From positions 12,658,296 through 12,722,295 of the forward strand of contig OZ022593.1 of assembly GCA_963669155.1 (NCBI GenBank): a DNA stretch of 64,000 nt, given 5' to 3'. The notes below the pieces were generated by a model. That model worked only from the letters and a program-made list of their open reading frames with translations. It made no database searches and was not told the origin of the DNA. Numbering within the stretch: position 1 is the stretch's first letter; each line of letters begins with the position of its first letter. The position numbers and the translations under genes were made by a program. Origin of the DNA: Arbacia lixula (taxonomy: Eukaryota > Echinodermata > Echinoidea > Arbacioida > Arbaciidae). Shown here piece by piece: positions 46,740 through 58,829 of the stretch.

Positions 46740-47357
46740 ATACTTCACATGCAATCTGAGTGCGGAGTCACGACTTCGATTCCTGTAGAATTAGTGAGCC
46801 CGTAATCCTTACAGGAATGAGTCTTCTCCAGGAGGAATTTATGCAGAATCCTGCCTCTCAACCAGGGATTTCCCTGATTGCATACGTAGGAATCCGCAGC
46901 TTTTCAGCAGAAATCCGCGCTCGAGGCCACTGTCCGATTGTCCGTCTTCCGAGGAAAACAGGAGTGTCTGTAGCTTTGAGAAATCTTGCGCAGTTCACCT
47001 CATGTGCCAGCACATTATCATTAATGCGCTATAATACTCGCCAATTTTGACCGGGAACAATTTAAAATGTTTAATCACATTCATGCGGGTTAACGATGTG
47101 AAATCCCTGGCAAAATCGCGAGTAATGATTTGTATATAGACGAAACCACGTGTGATGTCGTGATATTGAGACCAAGATAGTATGGGGGTCTTTAGCCGAA
47201 TTGCGTGAGGTCATGGCTCAAAACGCGAGGGATCATGATTCGAATGACGTGGGGGCATTTAGTCCAATCATGAAGACGTTTATGATCCAATCACGTGAGG
47301 TCCTCGGTGACATCATGCAGCGTCCCGGGCGAAACCACGCGCCGAACGCGTGCGCGG
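46740..47357 (-). other. Presumptive 3' UTR of the receptor gene
   Basis: Between the stop codon and the first good AATAAA the sequence is unique and moderately GC-rich. It has short degenerate repeats around 47195-47310 ('cgtgaggtc', 'gatcatgattcgaatgacg', 'gatccaatcacgtgaggtc'). The 96-codon + strand frame at 46760-47050 has no recognisable motif. Confidence 0.35.
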
Positions 47358-47586
47358 TCACATGGTATCCTCAGCAGAGTCACTGGCGGACGTGATGCCG
47401 ACTGAAGGCATCCGGTAGGACACAGTCCGGTGATCCTTGCCGTTGACGATGCGCTGGCTGCACATGTAGTTGGTGGTGTTGGTGGCGCCCGAGCTGGCCG
47501 GCGTGTTGGCACCCTGTTGCTGGCTATAACCCTTGATGCGGATCGGCAGCAAACAAAGGAACACCCTCTTAAAGCCGTACCGGAAT
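47358..47586 (-). CDS. Tachykinin-receptor-like GPCR, terminal exon (C-terminal tail)
   Basis: Minus-strand last exon. The acceptor (pyrimidine-rich tcctttcctctgtag, exon begins at 47586) supplies one base that completes the Arg codon left open (AG) by the exon at 58830-59026, giving NDR followed by FRYGFKRVF. This is the helix 8 region that follows TM7 in tachykinin receptors, where the vertebrate genes also have their last intron at the same Arg. Then come LCLLPIR (a cysteine suited to palmitoylation), a Gln/Ser/Thr-rich tail with an NTTNYMCSQR segment, and the end SASDSAEDTM with TGA at 47358-47360. The tail is 76 residues including the shared Arg, with many Ser/Thr that could be phosphorylated during desensitisation (family knowledge). 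The exon is 229 bases and GC-richer than its flanks. Confidence 0.9.
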
Positions 47587-49929
47587 CTACAGAGGAAAGG
47601 AGACAAAAGAGGTTGTCATTACTGTATTTAAATCACGTTCTTCAAGAATGATTGACTGATCGCGCTATAAGGGCGACAAGGAGAGAACATGAAAGTCAGG
47701 CGGGGGTTGAACTTGCTCCACTGGATTATTCAGCAATATTGGCCACCTGCGGCTAAATTCAACATTAACACATACTAATCCAATATCGCAGCATTTTATC
47801 GGTACACCAAAATTTAAAGGGAAATTAAACGTTTCTGATAAACTGATTTGACTAAAACCGAGAAGCGTTATCAAACTTAATCGAAATCGGGCAAACTAAC
47901 AATTTCCAAAAAGGTAATGATTGTCTTTAAAACTGTGAACGAGGAACTCTGCTTTAAGAGTTGATGCATTTCAACAAAAGTTGAATTCTTCTGAGAACCA
48001 GATAAAAATTTAACAAAACCCGATAAATTGAACAGCTTGTACTTTGGCAAGCCCATTTTTACCTTTCATGATATCCCAACAAGAACCATGGTATAGAAGA
48101 TTTTTAGAGACGGGGCTTTTATAGCAAGTGCTTAAAAAATAAATGATATAGAGTAACATTGAACAGTTAGCGATTTTGGAATATGCATACATGTATGCAT
48201 CAAGATAAGTCAACACGCAAGTCACTTGAAGTAAGACACCAAATTGTGAAAACATTATTGAGACAATGTAACCATGGCAACACCTTCGATTCAGCAGAGC
48301 GGAAAATCTGAATTTCAAGCTCTAGGAAATACCTTCATGTACTCTACACTCTGAGCGACAAAGATTTATGAAGAAATGTACTGCTTACCACATTCAGTAG
48401 AAATGCAAAGTTAGGTTTTGAATCTCAGTTTTGTATTGCCTTTTCTGTTCATTTGAAACTCTGGAGTGCATGGACCTTTTGTGTGCTCGACATAATGGTG
48501 TTGTGTGAATATGTGTCTACATGTGACAAGAAAGGAATTAACCCTATCACATGGTTTCATCACTCATGTACATGTATCGCAATGAGCAACACTGTGTCTG
48601 ATACGCACAGGCTTAACTACACCAGTCACACATTCTTGCTTTCTCGTAGTCTACCTTAAAATATCGCAAAAGATGTGATAGTGTGTTTGTTGCTTATGAC
48701 GTAACAAGGTGAACGAACGGTAGGATACCTGTAAGTTCCAGACACGGCTATATAGTTAGCATCAGCAAGTCGTAAAGGCACTTCCGTTTTGCGATGGGGG
48801 AACTTTGATGTTAGTCAACCCGAGTCAACGTGGCGCACACTCTAGAAAATATTTTAATTTAATCGCTCCAGATAGTGCACCGGCAGCGCAAATGTATTAT
48901 ATTATTGCATATTTAGATTAAAAATAGAACATTAAAGTGCGCATTAACTCACTGTGGTCAACGTGTGCCCCCTTTTCACAAGTAATACATACATGAGAGT
49001 ATCCTCCTATCACATTCATTAATATTCAGTAAAGTCCGCCCAAGGGACAATTCGGCTACATGTTAGTGAAAAAAAAATCATTGGGTAATTTTAATCAGGA
49101 AATCAATTTCAGACATACACCCATTAGTAAGAATAACGTGCTCTATCTTATAACCGAATGATCAACTAATCATAAAATGATATATGTTTGTTTGCTTAAC
49201 GGCGCACTCGTCCTTTTTAGAGTTTTCCTTCTCTCCTACAGATTTAAATAAATTCTTTTTGTACCGGAAAAATGACCGCTCTAAGGGATTTTTGTGATTA
49301 CTTGTGGAAGGATACACCATTGCGCACAAAAAGTTAACCCAATTATAACGAAAGTTACATCGTCTGTAGAAAATCATGAGTGCAAATCTGGTTATAACCT
49401 GAACAGCCTTGAATGTCTGAGTTGACATGGCTAGTTTTTATCTGCTGTCGGTGGGATGGAGCACGCCGTGCCTCTATCGTTTCAGGTTTAGGGAGCGGCA
49501 GAGAGACACAATGTCTCTCAGGCTTGAAACATAACACGTGATGATGGATGTAACAATATTAGCTTCGGGACTCTACAGGAAGAAATAATGCGATCGGCAC
49601 ACAGGAGACTACAGGACGAGGATTATCGGGAAAAGCGGTTTGAAATGAAGGTAACAACTGCACAATTGAATAAAACATCGTGACAATTGTTGTTTTAGGA
49701 ATTGTAAAGCTTATCAGCAAAACAAGGGGGAAGGACTGTCGTACTAAGCAAGACAAGAATGTGGTGAAGACAAGAACAGACTAAGAAGAAGGAGCAGATG
49801 TACAGAAAAGAGAGTGGGATGGATGAAAGAAGGTGTCCATGAAACAACCATCACTGTCCGTGAATGGATGGTATATGAATGACATTAGTTGGAACAGTAC
49901 AAGCGATATTAGTGACAATAAGAGACTGA

Positions 49930-49948
49930 GAGATGAAGAACGAGAAAG

Positions 49949-49992
<44 letters not shown>

Positions 49993-50215
49993 GAGACGAT
50001 AGGGAACATGACATATGGAGAAAGAAGGGCATTGTGAGACTATGGAGAGAAAGGGAGAAAGTGGAAATACATATTAATAAAGAAAAGAAGAAAGAGAGAG
50101 AGAGAGGGAGAGAGAGAGAGCGATAAAGGGTGAGAGAGAAACCAAAGACAAAGACAAATACATGGTATAAAATGGAAGGAAGGGAAAGGGAGGTAGAGAG
50201 AGAGAGAGAGACAAG
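49930..50215. repeat. GA-rich tract
   Basis: Purine-rich + strand with (GA)n cores at 49961-49990, 50095-50122 and 50196-50210. The frames are Arg/Glu or Ser/Leu low complexity. Confidence 0.93.
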
Positions 50216-51044
50216 AAAATGCACATTGCATCACTTGTGTACGTTTAATTTCCAGAACAGGATTACAAAGCAGGTAATCAAATATTTGAAAGAAACCATT
50301 CGATGTGATATCAAACCGGGAGCTTTAAGTTTTGAAACAACGTCATTCTCCTCGGTCAAAACCTTTCATTATCTGTTTCTCTTATTCTATCAAATCAAAT
50401 TTGTTATAAGGAATCCATCTACCTTTTAGTTTGAGCAATCAAAATTTCATGCTGGTTAAACATAGAAATAAGAATAAAAATTGATGCTCGTATTATCTGT
50501 CACCAATTGGTTGTTATCAGTATGTGGGAGTGGACAGAAACGTCTCGTCATGGCACACTCATTTGATAAATGTTAATGGGTCTGTCAGTCTGTATCTGAA
50601 TACAAGGGCAAACAGAGTGACAAAGACTTGGCGTTCCATATTGTACCCCTCAGCCTGCCATCATGGAAATTCAACGAATCCAGTGGCACGAAAAAATACC
50701 ATCCTTTGACATATTCCAGTGAAATAACAGGTTCTTATCATCTCTATTTACACGTCATGTCAGCATTCCTGCACAACATACAATGTAATAACATGGAAGG
50801 TCTCTTATTAACTTTCATGGTCATGTACTCATGCCGTGTTAAGGGGTACCTTGTATCTTTAATTCCCGATACCTTGATTTTATTTATCTAATAACCAACA
50901 ATTACAGCAAACAATTCTAACATTTATCGTCACACGTGTATTATTGTGTCTGTGCTCTAAACACGTTCTTTCCCTTCTAAATGTGTGGTAGACAAAAGGA
51001 GTGTATGGAAATAGAAATAGAATGTGGCATACACACATACAGAC

Positions 51045-51085
<41 letters not shown>

Positions 51086-51087
51086 GG

Positions 51088-51126
<39 letters not shown>

Positions 51127-51235
51127 TCGAGAAAGAAAGAAACAGTTGGAAAGATAAAAGTAGACCAAAAAAGAGGGGGCGTCGGAGAGATAGAATGACA
51201 AGGAGTAAGATGAAATCAAGTATTGAGAGTGAGAG
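51045..51235. repeat. (GA)n microsatellite
   Basis: (GA)n at 51049-51083 and 51094-51126 with a purine-rich extension. Confidence 0.93.
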
Positions 51236-54202
51236 AGATAGGTCGGGTAAGGGGTGGGGTGCCGGCAGAAACAAAATGGGATAAATACGGAACATACAAA
51301 GAGAGAATGGCGCACACTTCACTGTCATTAACGGGAAATGACACTATTCTTCTCCTCGTGAACCTCATTTCCCCTTCCTTCTCACATAGATATTTGGGTG
51401 ATTGGCATTTCAAATCGTACTTTGCTCCTGAAAATGTGTACATTAAACTCGATCACGGCTTTGGAATGGGTATCAATTATTTCCCCGTGCATAATCAAAG
51501 ACGATAGTATCTTCGGAGGCCCGTGGCGCCAATTTTGTCAATTGCTACACATTTCATCATTGAAAGAGTACTCCAATCTACAGTAAGCGAATTGAATAAT
51601 ACTGTGATAGTACGCCGTAGCGAGAAATACAACTAACATATCCCTATATCATGTACATTCCCCTCCGTCATGTCTGTCGCTCTTCACCTTCTTCTTTGCT
51701 TTACCCCCCTCTCGTACTTTCTCTCATTCTCTTTCTCCACTCTCTGCCTACTTTCAATTTCCTCTCCTCTGCCCTTTACCGACCTTTTATAGGCATCATT
51801 CATATGCTCTGATTGAAGTCCCTCTATCTAGAATATTTCCTGGAGCTCAATCTCAAGCCTGGAGCATGAAACAGTTGACAATGGTTTGGAAACTAAAATC
51901 GTGAAGACACCACTTCAGGTTAGAGCCATTGGCTCGTATTATTATGTCTGCTGTAACTTTAGAGGCCGTAGATCAAAATGGTATTGTCCTACTATCATCC
52001 CACTGCAAACTCATAATTCTGTTCCGTGAAGTATAGTCAATTTGTCTCATATCTTAAAGTTTGATTGTGTTTCATCACGTTTCATCTTGCAGCCTAAAGG
52101 ACGCTATGAAAGTAAGATTTAAACTATATCCATGCTTAAGAATGAGGCCAATGTGTACAATCTATTGATCAGTAACCGACATTTCTCGGTGACTTAAATG
52201 AACCAGAAGTAAAATACATGTATTCATTTGAAGACAGATGTAGCATTCTACAGAGGTGATGTATGATTTACACAAATAATATAAGATGTACAATTTATAT
52301 AAAGTACTATGAATGCTATTCATAATATAAACGTTATTTTCATATTCAGTTATAGTGCAATCAGTAACTGAATTGCATTATATAGCAAACTCAGTATCAC
52401 AAGAGGCATTTCACGAAGTGTCGTTGATAGAAGTAGTTCTCGATTCAACGCGGCGGTAATCGCTAGCGGCAAAATTATGGGCGACGGTAACGGCGTAGCA
52501 CTTCCATGTATATGCATACTCTCCATCATATGAATGTCAATAGTGATAATGTGTTCATATACACTTCGCCCACATCGTCGTCATGTTGTGTACATGCTTC
52601 CATGCAAAATTTGATAAAATCAATCATTGTTCCCGAAGTCTAATGTCATCCCACTTCTGTTTGCATTGACCATGCCTTTTTGTGGCATACCCGAAGAACG
52701 AGGCGTCGAATATTGAGCTGGAATCCGTCATTTCCGCGCCGTAATCAGAACGCACTCGTTAAAGGGCAATGTGCGTTTTCTTGTGAAATGTTTAATCAGA
52801 GTACAGTTCACCATATCGACAAATCTTTGTCGATGTATATATACTTGATTTTCATTTCGAAAAAATGGACGCCATGCGGGCAAATAGAGCGGAGGGCTAA
52901 AGGACAAGGCAGTGTTCTTAATATCTTTCTCCCCTTCCCCCCTCGCCTGTATTTACGTTTGCCTGTCTCTGTTTGTCTGTCTGTCTTTCTGTTTCTTTAA
53001 CTCTCATTTTCCTCCCCTCAGAATTTTTGCCCATTCCTTCATTGAAACTAGAAAACGCGGGAATGATCATCACCAGGATTGCATTGATGCAAGGGCGCCG
53101 CAGAGGTACCGGAAGGGGGTTTCCCGTCTGGAGAGAATGGCGACGCCCTAATAGAAATTCTTATCATGAAACACCCTCCCGCCCCTCGCCTCTGGGTAGA
53201 AACGGAGAAACACATTATCATGTCTTCACCTTGACCTTACATAAGATCACTCTATAACGGTTTGCTCCGCTCCCCTCCCTCCCTACTCCTAACAACTTTC
53301 CTAGCTCACATGCAGACACCTAGCTGGGATTTTCAATCCAAACTCGCTGGTAAACGGGCTTTGCTGAGGTTGCCTAATAACTCGTCGGTCTTTTTCTTGG
53401 TCGATATAAAGGAAAAAATAAGAAGATCACGAGAATAATGTACAGGCAATTTGTTTTGTGACTTCGAGATTATTATCTAGTTTGGACGAGAAATATAAGC
53501 AAGACGGCCATGAACCTGTCATGACCTCCTCGACCTGTCTTTCGTATACCTGTATACAAAGAAGTTAAACCACAATGCACACATTTCTTTTCATTTCGAC
53601 TTGAACATGTTGAACAGGCCGTATATTTTGGGGACAAGAAAGCCGCAGGGGCGTGTTTCGATTACATGCTAATTTTATATTTTGTTTCAATGTGGATTCC
53701 ATTCAATTTTTCCGCAATGGGTATCAATGTTTGTTCTCCGGTCATGTTCAGAAAAAAACATGCTCAAGATTATGTGCGCACTTGGTTTCGATGCATGTCG
53801 TATCAAGCATTCCAAAGATTTTAACTGACACTCGCCAAAAATATTCCTTGCGTTACTCTCTTTTTTCTATCTCTCTCCTTTTCTCACCCCCTCTCTCTCT
53901 AGGTTTCTTTTTTTGTTCTTATCATTATTTCACACAAAGAAAGAAAGGGACAAGGTGAAACATTTGGAGAAAGAGGGAGGGAGAGAGACAGAGAAACTTA
54001 AAGAGAGGTGGTGGTAAGGTCATGAAAATTGGTGAGAATTTGAGAAATTAATACTATATACGATTACTTGCTAGCGGTGTTTTGGCAATCAAGATCGTTT
54101 CATTCGTGTAATAAAAATCCATACTACCTTACGTAAGTGTACATTGCACACATTGAGTAGGATAGAAATAATTTGCTGAATTTCACGAGTGAGGGTCATA
54201 TG

Positions 54203-54292
54203 GCAAGCCGTTTACCATTTATTCCTATTTCTTGATATCAAGAAATGAATTCTTGATATCAAGAAATAAGAATAAATGTTAAAACGGCTTGC
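54203..54292. repeat. 90-bp near-perfect palindrome with nested palindromes
   Basis: GCAAGCCGTTTACCATTTAT... is mirrored by ...ATAAATGTTAAAACGGCTTGC. Within it TTTCTTGATATCAAGAAA, itself a perfect 18-base palindrome, occurs at 54229-54246, and TTCTTGATATCAAGAAA follows at about 54250-54266 around a GAATTC centre. The structure can extrude as one long hairpin or two short ones. Origin unknown; it could be a very small foldback element. Confidence 0.93.
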
Positions 54293-54437
54293 AATACGGT
54301 CAGCCTAGCTTGAAATCACTCATTTAAACTCACTGCTTTACCGAGCGACAAACAACTTGTTTGTTGATATGAGGTGACAAACTATCATTAACAAAACCCT
54401 TTTCGCCATGGAACAAATCTCATCATGACATCCTTAA

Positions 54438-54801
54438 AGGGCATATACTGTACTGGAAAGCGAAAAAGCCTTCAAAATGTAATTGTTAGCAATCTTCTTG
54501 CCAACGGTCTTAAATTCATGTATTGTCTATTTTAGAAGCTTGCTGAAAGTTATTTACCCTCAAATGATCTACATTTGGAGTAATGAGTGATTAAATCACA
54601 AATCCTCAAAATGTTCGGCCCGAACATTTCCAGGGTTGAATCATTAATCATTAATTACTCCATATGTGGATCATTTGAGGGTAAATAACTTTCAGCAAGC
54701 TTCTAAAATAGACAATACATGAATTTAGAACCATTGGCAAGAAGATTGCTAACAATTACATTTTGAAGGCTTTTGTGCCTTCCCAGTACATTATATGCCC
54801 T
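54438..54801. mobile_element. TTAA-flanked palindromic MITE, family A copy 3
   Basis: AGGGCATATACTGTACTGG at 54438 is repeated inverted, ending TATATGCCCT at 54801. Exact TTAA target duplications lie at 54434-54437 and 54802-54805. It has the same central 'tgttcggcccgaaca' palindrome as copy 2, is 364 bp and is non-coding. Confidence 0.93.
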
Positions 54802-54959
54802 TTAAGATAAGGTGAAGAGGGAGACCGAGACCGGGACGAGGCAACTTGTCATGAAATTACATGTGAGTGAAAAGACTTTCTGCTGTAATTCAAATTTGAA
54901 GACTTTTTTTTATGCATTGACTCATTAGTAAGGATAAAATAAATGGAAAAGAAATCAGA

Positions 54960-55045
54960 GCAAAATCTCGGAACCAGAAGGACTTGAACCGGCAATCTAC
55001 TTCATACTAAGGAGCGACTGAATCAACAAGCTGGTCGACAGATTA
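54960..55045 (-). repeat. tRNA-like SINE head remnant
   Basis: On the minus strand GGTTCAAGTCC (54984-54994) is an exact match to the RNA polymerase III B-box consensus. It follows about 50 bases after an A-box-like 'agcttgttgattcagtcgc'. The cloverleaf stems do not pair well, so this is not a working tRNA; a tRNA-derived SINE remnant is more likely. No poly-A tail or target duplication was identified. Confidence 0.35.
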
Positions 55046-55120
55046 AGACAGGATAACATAGTAATTAATCCTTGAATTATTCATATTGCTCACGAATGGT
55101 TCCGATTTATAAATGGTGGT

Positions 55121-55346
55121 CGATATATCGGTTACAGTTCGATATTCCGAAGGTTCGTTTATTCCTAAGGTTCGTTATTCCGAAGGTTCGTAATTCCGAA
55201 ACACGTAAATTGCCTATACCTCGGTGCTCGTTAGTCCGAAAACGAAAAAGAGCTCGTTAATCCGAGCATTGTTCGCGTAACGTTCGGAATAACGAACCTT
55301 CGGAATAACGAGTGCTTCCTGATATATCGCTGGTTCAATATCGCTG
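55121..55346. repeat. Inverted array of 'TTCCGAAGGTTCGTTA' units
   Basis: On the left the 16-17-base unit 'ttccgaaggttcgtta' is repeated about three times (55144-55200). On the right two units appear in the opposite orientation (55281-55310). Between them are 'ctcgttagtccg' and 'ctcgttaatccg' variants. 'gatatatcg' flanks both sides (55122-55130 and 55321-55329) in a roughly symmetrical arrangement. It is probably a small non-autonomous mobile element built of palindromic micro-repeats. Confidence 0.7.
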
Positions 55347-56279
55347 GTATACGGTGTGCTACAAAGTGCCGTCAAGCGCAAAGGTCCGAATTGCCCATAT
55401 CTGCTGACCAAACAGGCCCTTTTATGTAGGAGTAGGTGCTTGTGTGTTTATGAGAAGGCGGGATGGGGACACATACCTCTAGCTTGGTGGCCCCGTGTCC
55501 ATTATTGCAGTAAAAGACTAATGCAATAGTGACAGCTTTTACTTCTCCCCATTAATCGTCTGGTCGATGTTCTCCAGAGAGGGTTAATCATTCGGATAGC
55601 GCTGTAGCACATCCACTGATGGCGAGCGTCGCTGTATGAATGGACTATTATAGGCCATTACCACGGAGCCAGAGCTCAGTGCGTACGCATTCATCATCTT
55701 GATTGCACCTTCGGCTTCACTTGTACAGGCAAAGTGCTGTCCTTACAGATATACATAGATCTTCTTACGACACAGACGATGTTACAAAACCATTTAAGAG
55801 GTCAATCGTGTATTCAGTATATGAACATTACTTTCATGTATTTTTTTTAGAAGTTTTGAGGAATGGGTTGAAAGGATATTCAGTGCTATAACGTGAGGTC
55901 TTCGACCGACGTCTTGATATGTCTTTGTTCTTAAAATCGTATTTCCCAACATTCGCTACCCAACCCTTGGGATTTGTAGCTTTCAAAGAGATAGAATGTT
56001 TTATATTCCACATACTAAGAATGTAGCTATATGATTGGTCAAGAGTTGATCACGTGATGAGGCGTAGTTTTTCCTATCACATCACCTGAGAATAAAAGTT
56101 CGTTACACTCTAGGTGATAGTACTTTTTGGTTTCGCTGATCTCTTCACTCCTCACAGGTCTAATGCGTGATTAATATTTTGAGTACGCGCTAAATAGAAG
56201 TGCGTTACACTCGGATTATCAGTTTTAGCTCGAAGCAGACGACGCCGCGGTTTGCAAATTTATGGTTATAGCGCGCTGT

Positions 56280-56900
56280 ACCGCGCGCGTACGTACAAAG
56301 CAGTGCATGCAAGCCTTCCATTTATGCATTTCCCCCACACAGTATTTCACCAAAGCAAGTGTGCAATTCTCTACTATCTCGTACCAAAATTGAACTAGAA
56401 TTTCACTTTCCTGCATTTTATTAGAATTATGAAGGGTATTCTCGGAGGATCTATGTTCTCACCGATACCGCACAGGTAAGCGAATTTCGATTACTTCTTG
56501 CTTTTCCGACAAAATCTTACGAATTAGCGTCACTATGGCATAGTGTTCGTTGGAATTTGTAGAGTCTATATTGCAACGTGCACAAAGGCGTGTGTACGTA
56601 TGTACACGTACTCGCAGTGCAAGCCTTCCATTTCTCGGTACATTTCCCCACACAGTATTCTACCAAAACAAGTGTGCAATGCTCTATCACCTCGTACCAA
56701 AATTGACCTAGAATTTCACATTCCTATATTTTATATGAATTATGAAAGGTATTCTCGGAGGATCTATTTTCTCACCGATACCGCACAGGTAAGCGAATTT
56801 CGATTACTTCTTGCTTTTCCGTCAAAATCTTACGAATTAGCGTCACTATGTCATAGTGTTCGTTGGAATTTGTAGAGTCTATATCACAACGTGCACAAAG
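56280..56900. repeat. 310-bp tandem duplication
   Basis: Two direct copies with a period of 310 bases ('aagccttccattt' at 56311 and 56621). Identity is very high over the part containing 'ttctcggaggatctat', 'ctcaccgataccgcacag' and 'gtgttcgttggaatttgta'. Both copies keep 'gcacaggtaagcg', which resembles a strong splice donor, but no reading frame is maintained across both copies. It is probably part of the same mobile or structured unit as the foldback that follows. Confidence 0.93.
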
Positions 56901-56995
56901 TCAATTTGCTTCCGGGTTTCGGAGCGTCGCGTGAATATGAAACCAAAATGTACGATCATGTAGCCGCACCGACCTTTTGTATGTTAAATTGTCAT

Positions 56996-57228
56996 TTATT
57001 TCATAGATTGTTGGTATCAGATGTGGAATATAAAGCAAATAATCAACTTTTGGTTTCAGGCAATGGGACGAACTATCACTTCCTTGGCGGTCTGAATGTA
57101 TACGCTATCTTTCCTCAGCTAAAAGCTTCGGAAAGATAGCTACATCCAGATCGCCTCGGAAGTGATAGTTCGTCCCATTACCTTCACCGACGTTGATTAT
57201 TTGCTTATTAACTATATGAAATAATCCA
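56996..57228. repeat. Foldback (hairpin) sequence with about 100-bp arms
   Basis: 'aagcaaataatcaac', 'aatgggacgaactatcactt' and 'gctatctttcc' on the left (to about 57114) are mirrored on the right (57131-57228) around the loop 'tcagctaaaagcttc'. The 22-base AATGGGACGAA...CACTTCC stretch is perfectly complementary between arms. If transcribed it would form a long double-stranded hairpin. No coding capacity. Confidence 0.92.
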
Positions 57229-58829
57229 TTCCAATTTTAAACATTGTTGCTATGTCAAACGTGTCATCTTCAGACTTGTTTTGTAATTGTTTCCATGAAG
57301 TTCTTGATTCACTGGAGGTCGTACAATGGATGGATAGTAGGGAAACCCTATGAAGTAATGAAATAACCATTTTTACCTGATTATATGACTGAGAAAAACC
57401 TTACATGTATGATTATGAATTGATCACTTCGCGGTATTAAAACGTACATAAGTAATTCTTACCCAGACAAAACAGCAAAAGGTTCGACAGGAGAATCAAG
57501 TGTTGTGTAAGACTTGTATATACAGAGAAATGTTACAATGTCCCACAATCTTTAACCCATTTGTGTGTCAGATATACTGATGCTCTACGGGCATTGTGCG
57601 TGTCGCTGGTGAAAAAGGGGGGGGGGGGGCGCAAGTTGCTATGGGGTATTAAACAGGTGCATCATCTTTCCTAGAAATTTCTCTCAACATCTCTTGTAAA
57701 AGTCCAAAGGATCGACTTTGGATAAATCCTGCAATAGAACGCGAAGTGTTTCACCGAACTCTTAATCTAGTTATTTTTTTTTCTAAATGCGGTAAATTTC
57801 TTGTAAGTACTTTTCTGTATGTACTTCCGTGCTCAGAGATAAACGTACTTTCTGTGTGCATTTACGTACTTAAGTACTTCTGTATGTTTTGTTTTCACCT
57901 AGCAACATTTCATACAAACATATTTTTAAATCATGCCATCTTATTTTCTTTTGTAGATGAGACGTCGTCCTGAAGCTCAAAAACCTTTTAACAATTACAC
58001 ATTAACATCGAATAACAAACTTAATCATGTGGCATGATAATAATGTAAAGCGGTTGTTGACGTATTTCAAAATTCCACTGTTGTCTATAAGAAAGGGAGT
58101 CACAACCATATATCCACATGAGCCTAATTAAATGTCGTTTTACGTCATACGTTGCTCCTTATCTTTCAAATAATGTTATAGGATATTTTCCTTTAAAAAA
58201 TATTACTTGAGCCTCTTATCATGAGGATTTTTTTCTTAAAATGTTCTTTCGTTGATTCTAAGCACATTAATCTTCATAGTACAATTAAATTAACGAGCAG
58301 TAGAGAGGCAATGTGATGTTAAATGGTAACCATAGTGACACGCTGCTTTGATGGATCTTTCTAATACGTCAGATCCTTCATGCCGGATTATGACGATAGC
58401 ACGTCGTGTCATTCTAGGCGTACATTCTACTTTGAATCGTTACCAAGACATGTGGTAGATATGAAATGAATACAGCTATTGTTAAATTTCCTCGTACCTT
58501 GACAGGAACGAACTAGATGAGGTCGAAGTTATCATACGATGAAATGCTACGTTGATGAATATATCACCTTTTCTAAAGGCTTATGGCCCAAACAATATGT
58601 TTGCTGACTACGATGTTTTTTTTATTGATTTCTTTGTATTTACATTTTCTTTTACAGCGCCATCAAAAAATCTAATTTATATAAAGGTATATACCATATC
58701 ATTTTGCTTTATTCGTGTGATTATTTTTTTGCAATTTGACCATCAAGATCATTCTTACAATTCTCGTCACGATTTCAGATACCATGGCCAGTATTAATAG
58801 TTATAATGCAAGAGGGAAGTCATTAATAC

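Larger units (their letters stand above)
47587..58829 (-). other. Last intron of the receptor gene
   Basis: An 11.2 kb interval between the TM6-TM7 exon and the terminal exon. It contains GA microsatellites (49930-50210, 51045-51235), a family A MITE (54438-54801), a 90-bp palindrome (54203-54292), a tRNA-like SINE remnant (about 54960-55045), a short-repeat inverted array (55121-55346), a 310-bp tandem duplication (56280-56900) and a foldback (56996-57228). I see no internal exon. 47660-49920, 51240-52650, 53280-54190 and 57240-58820 look like plain AT-rich intron; 52680-53230 is somewhat GC-richer without a recognisable feature. Confidence 0.8.
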
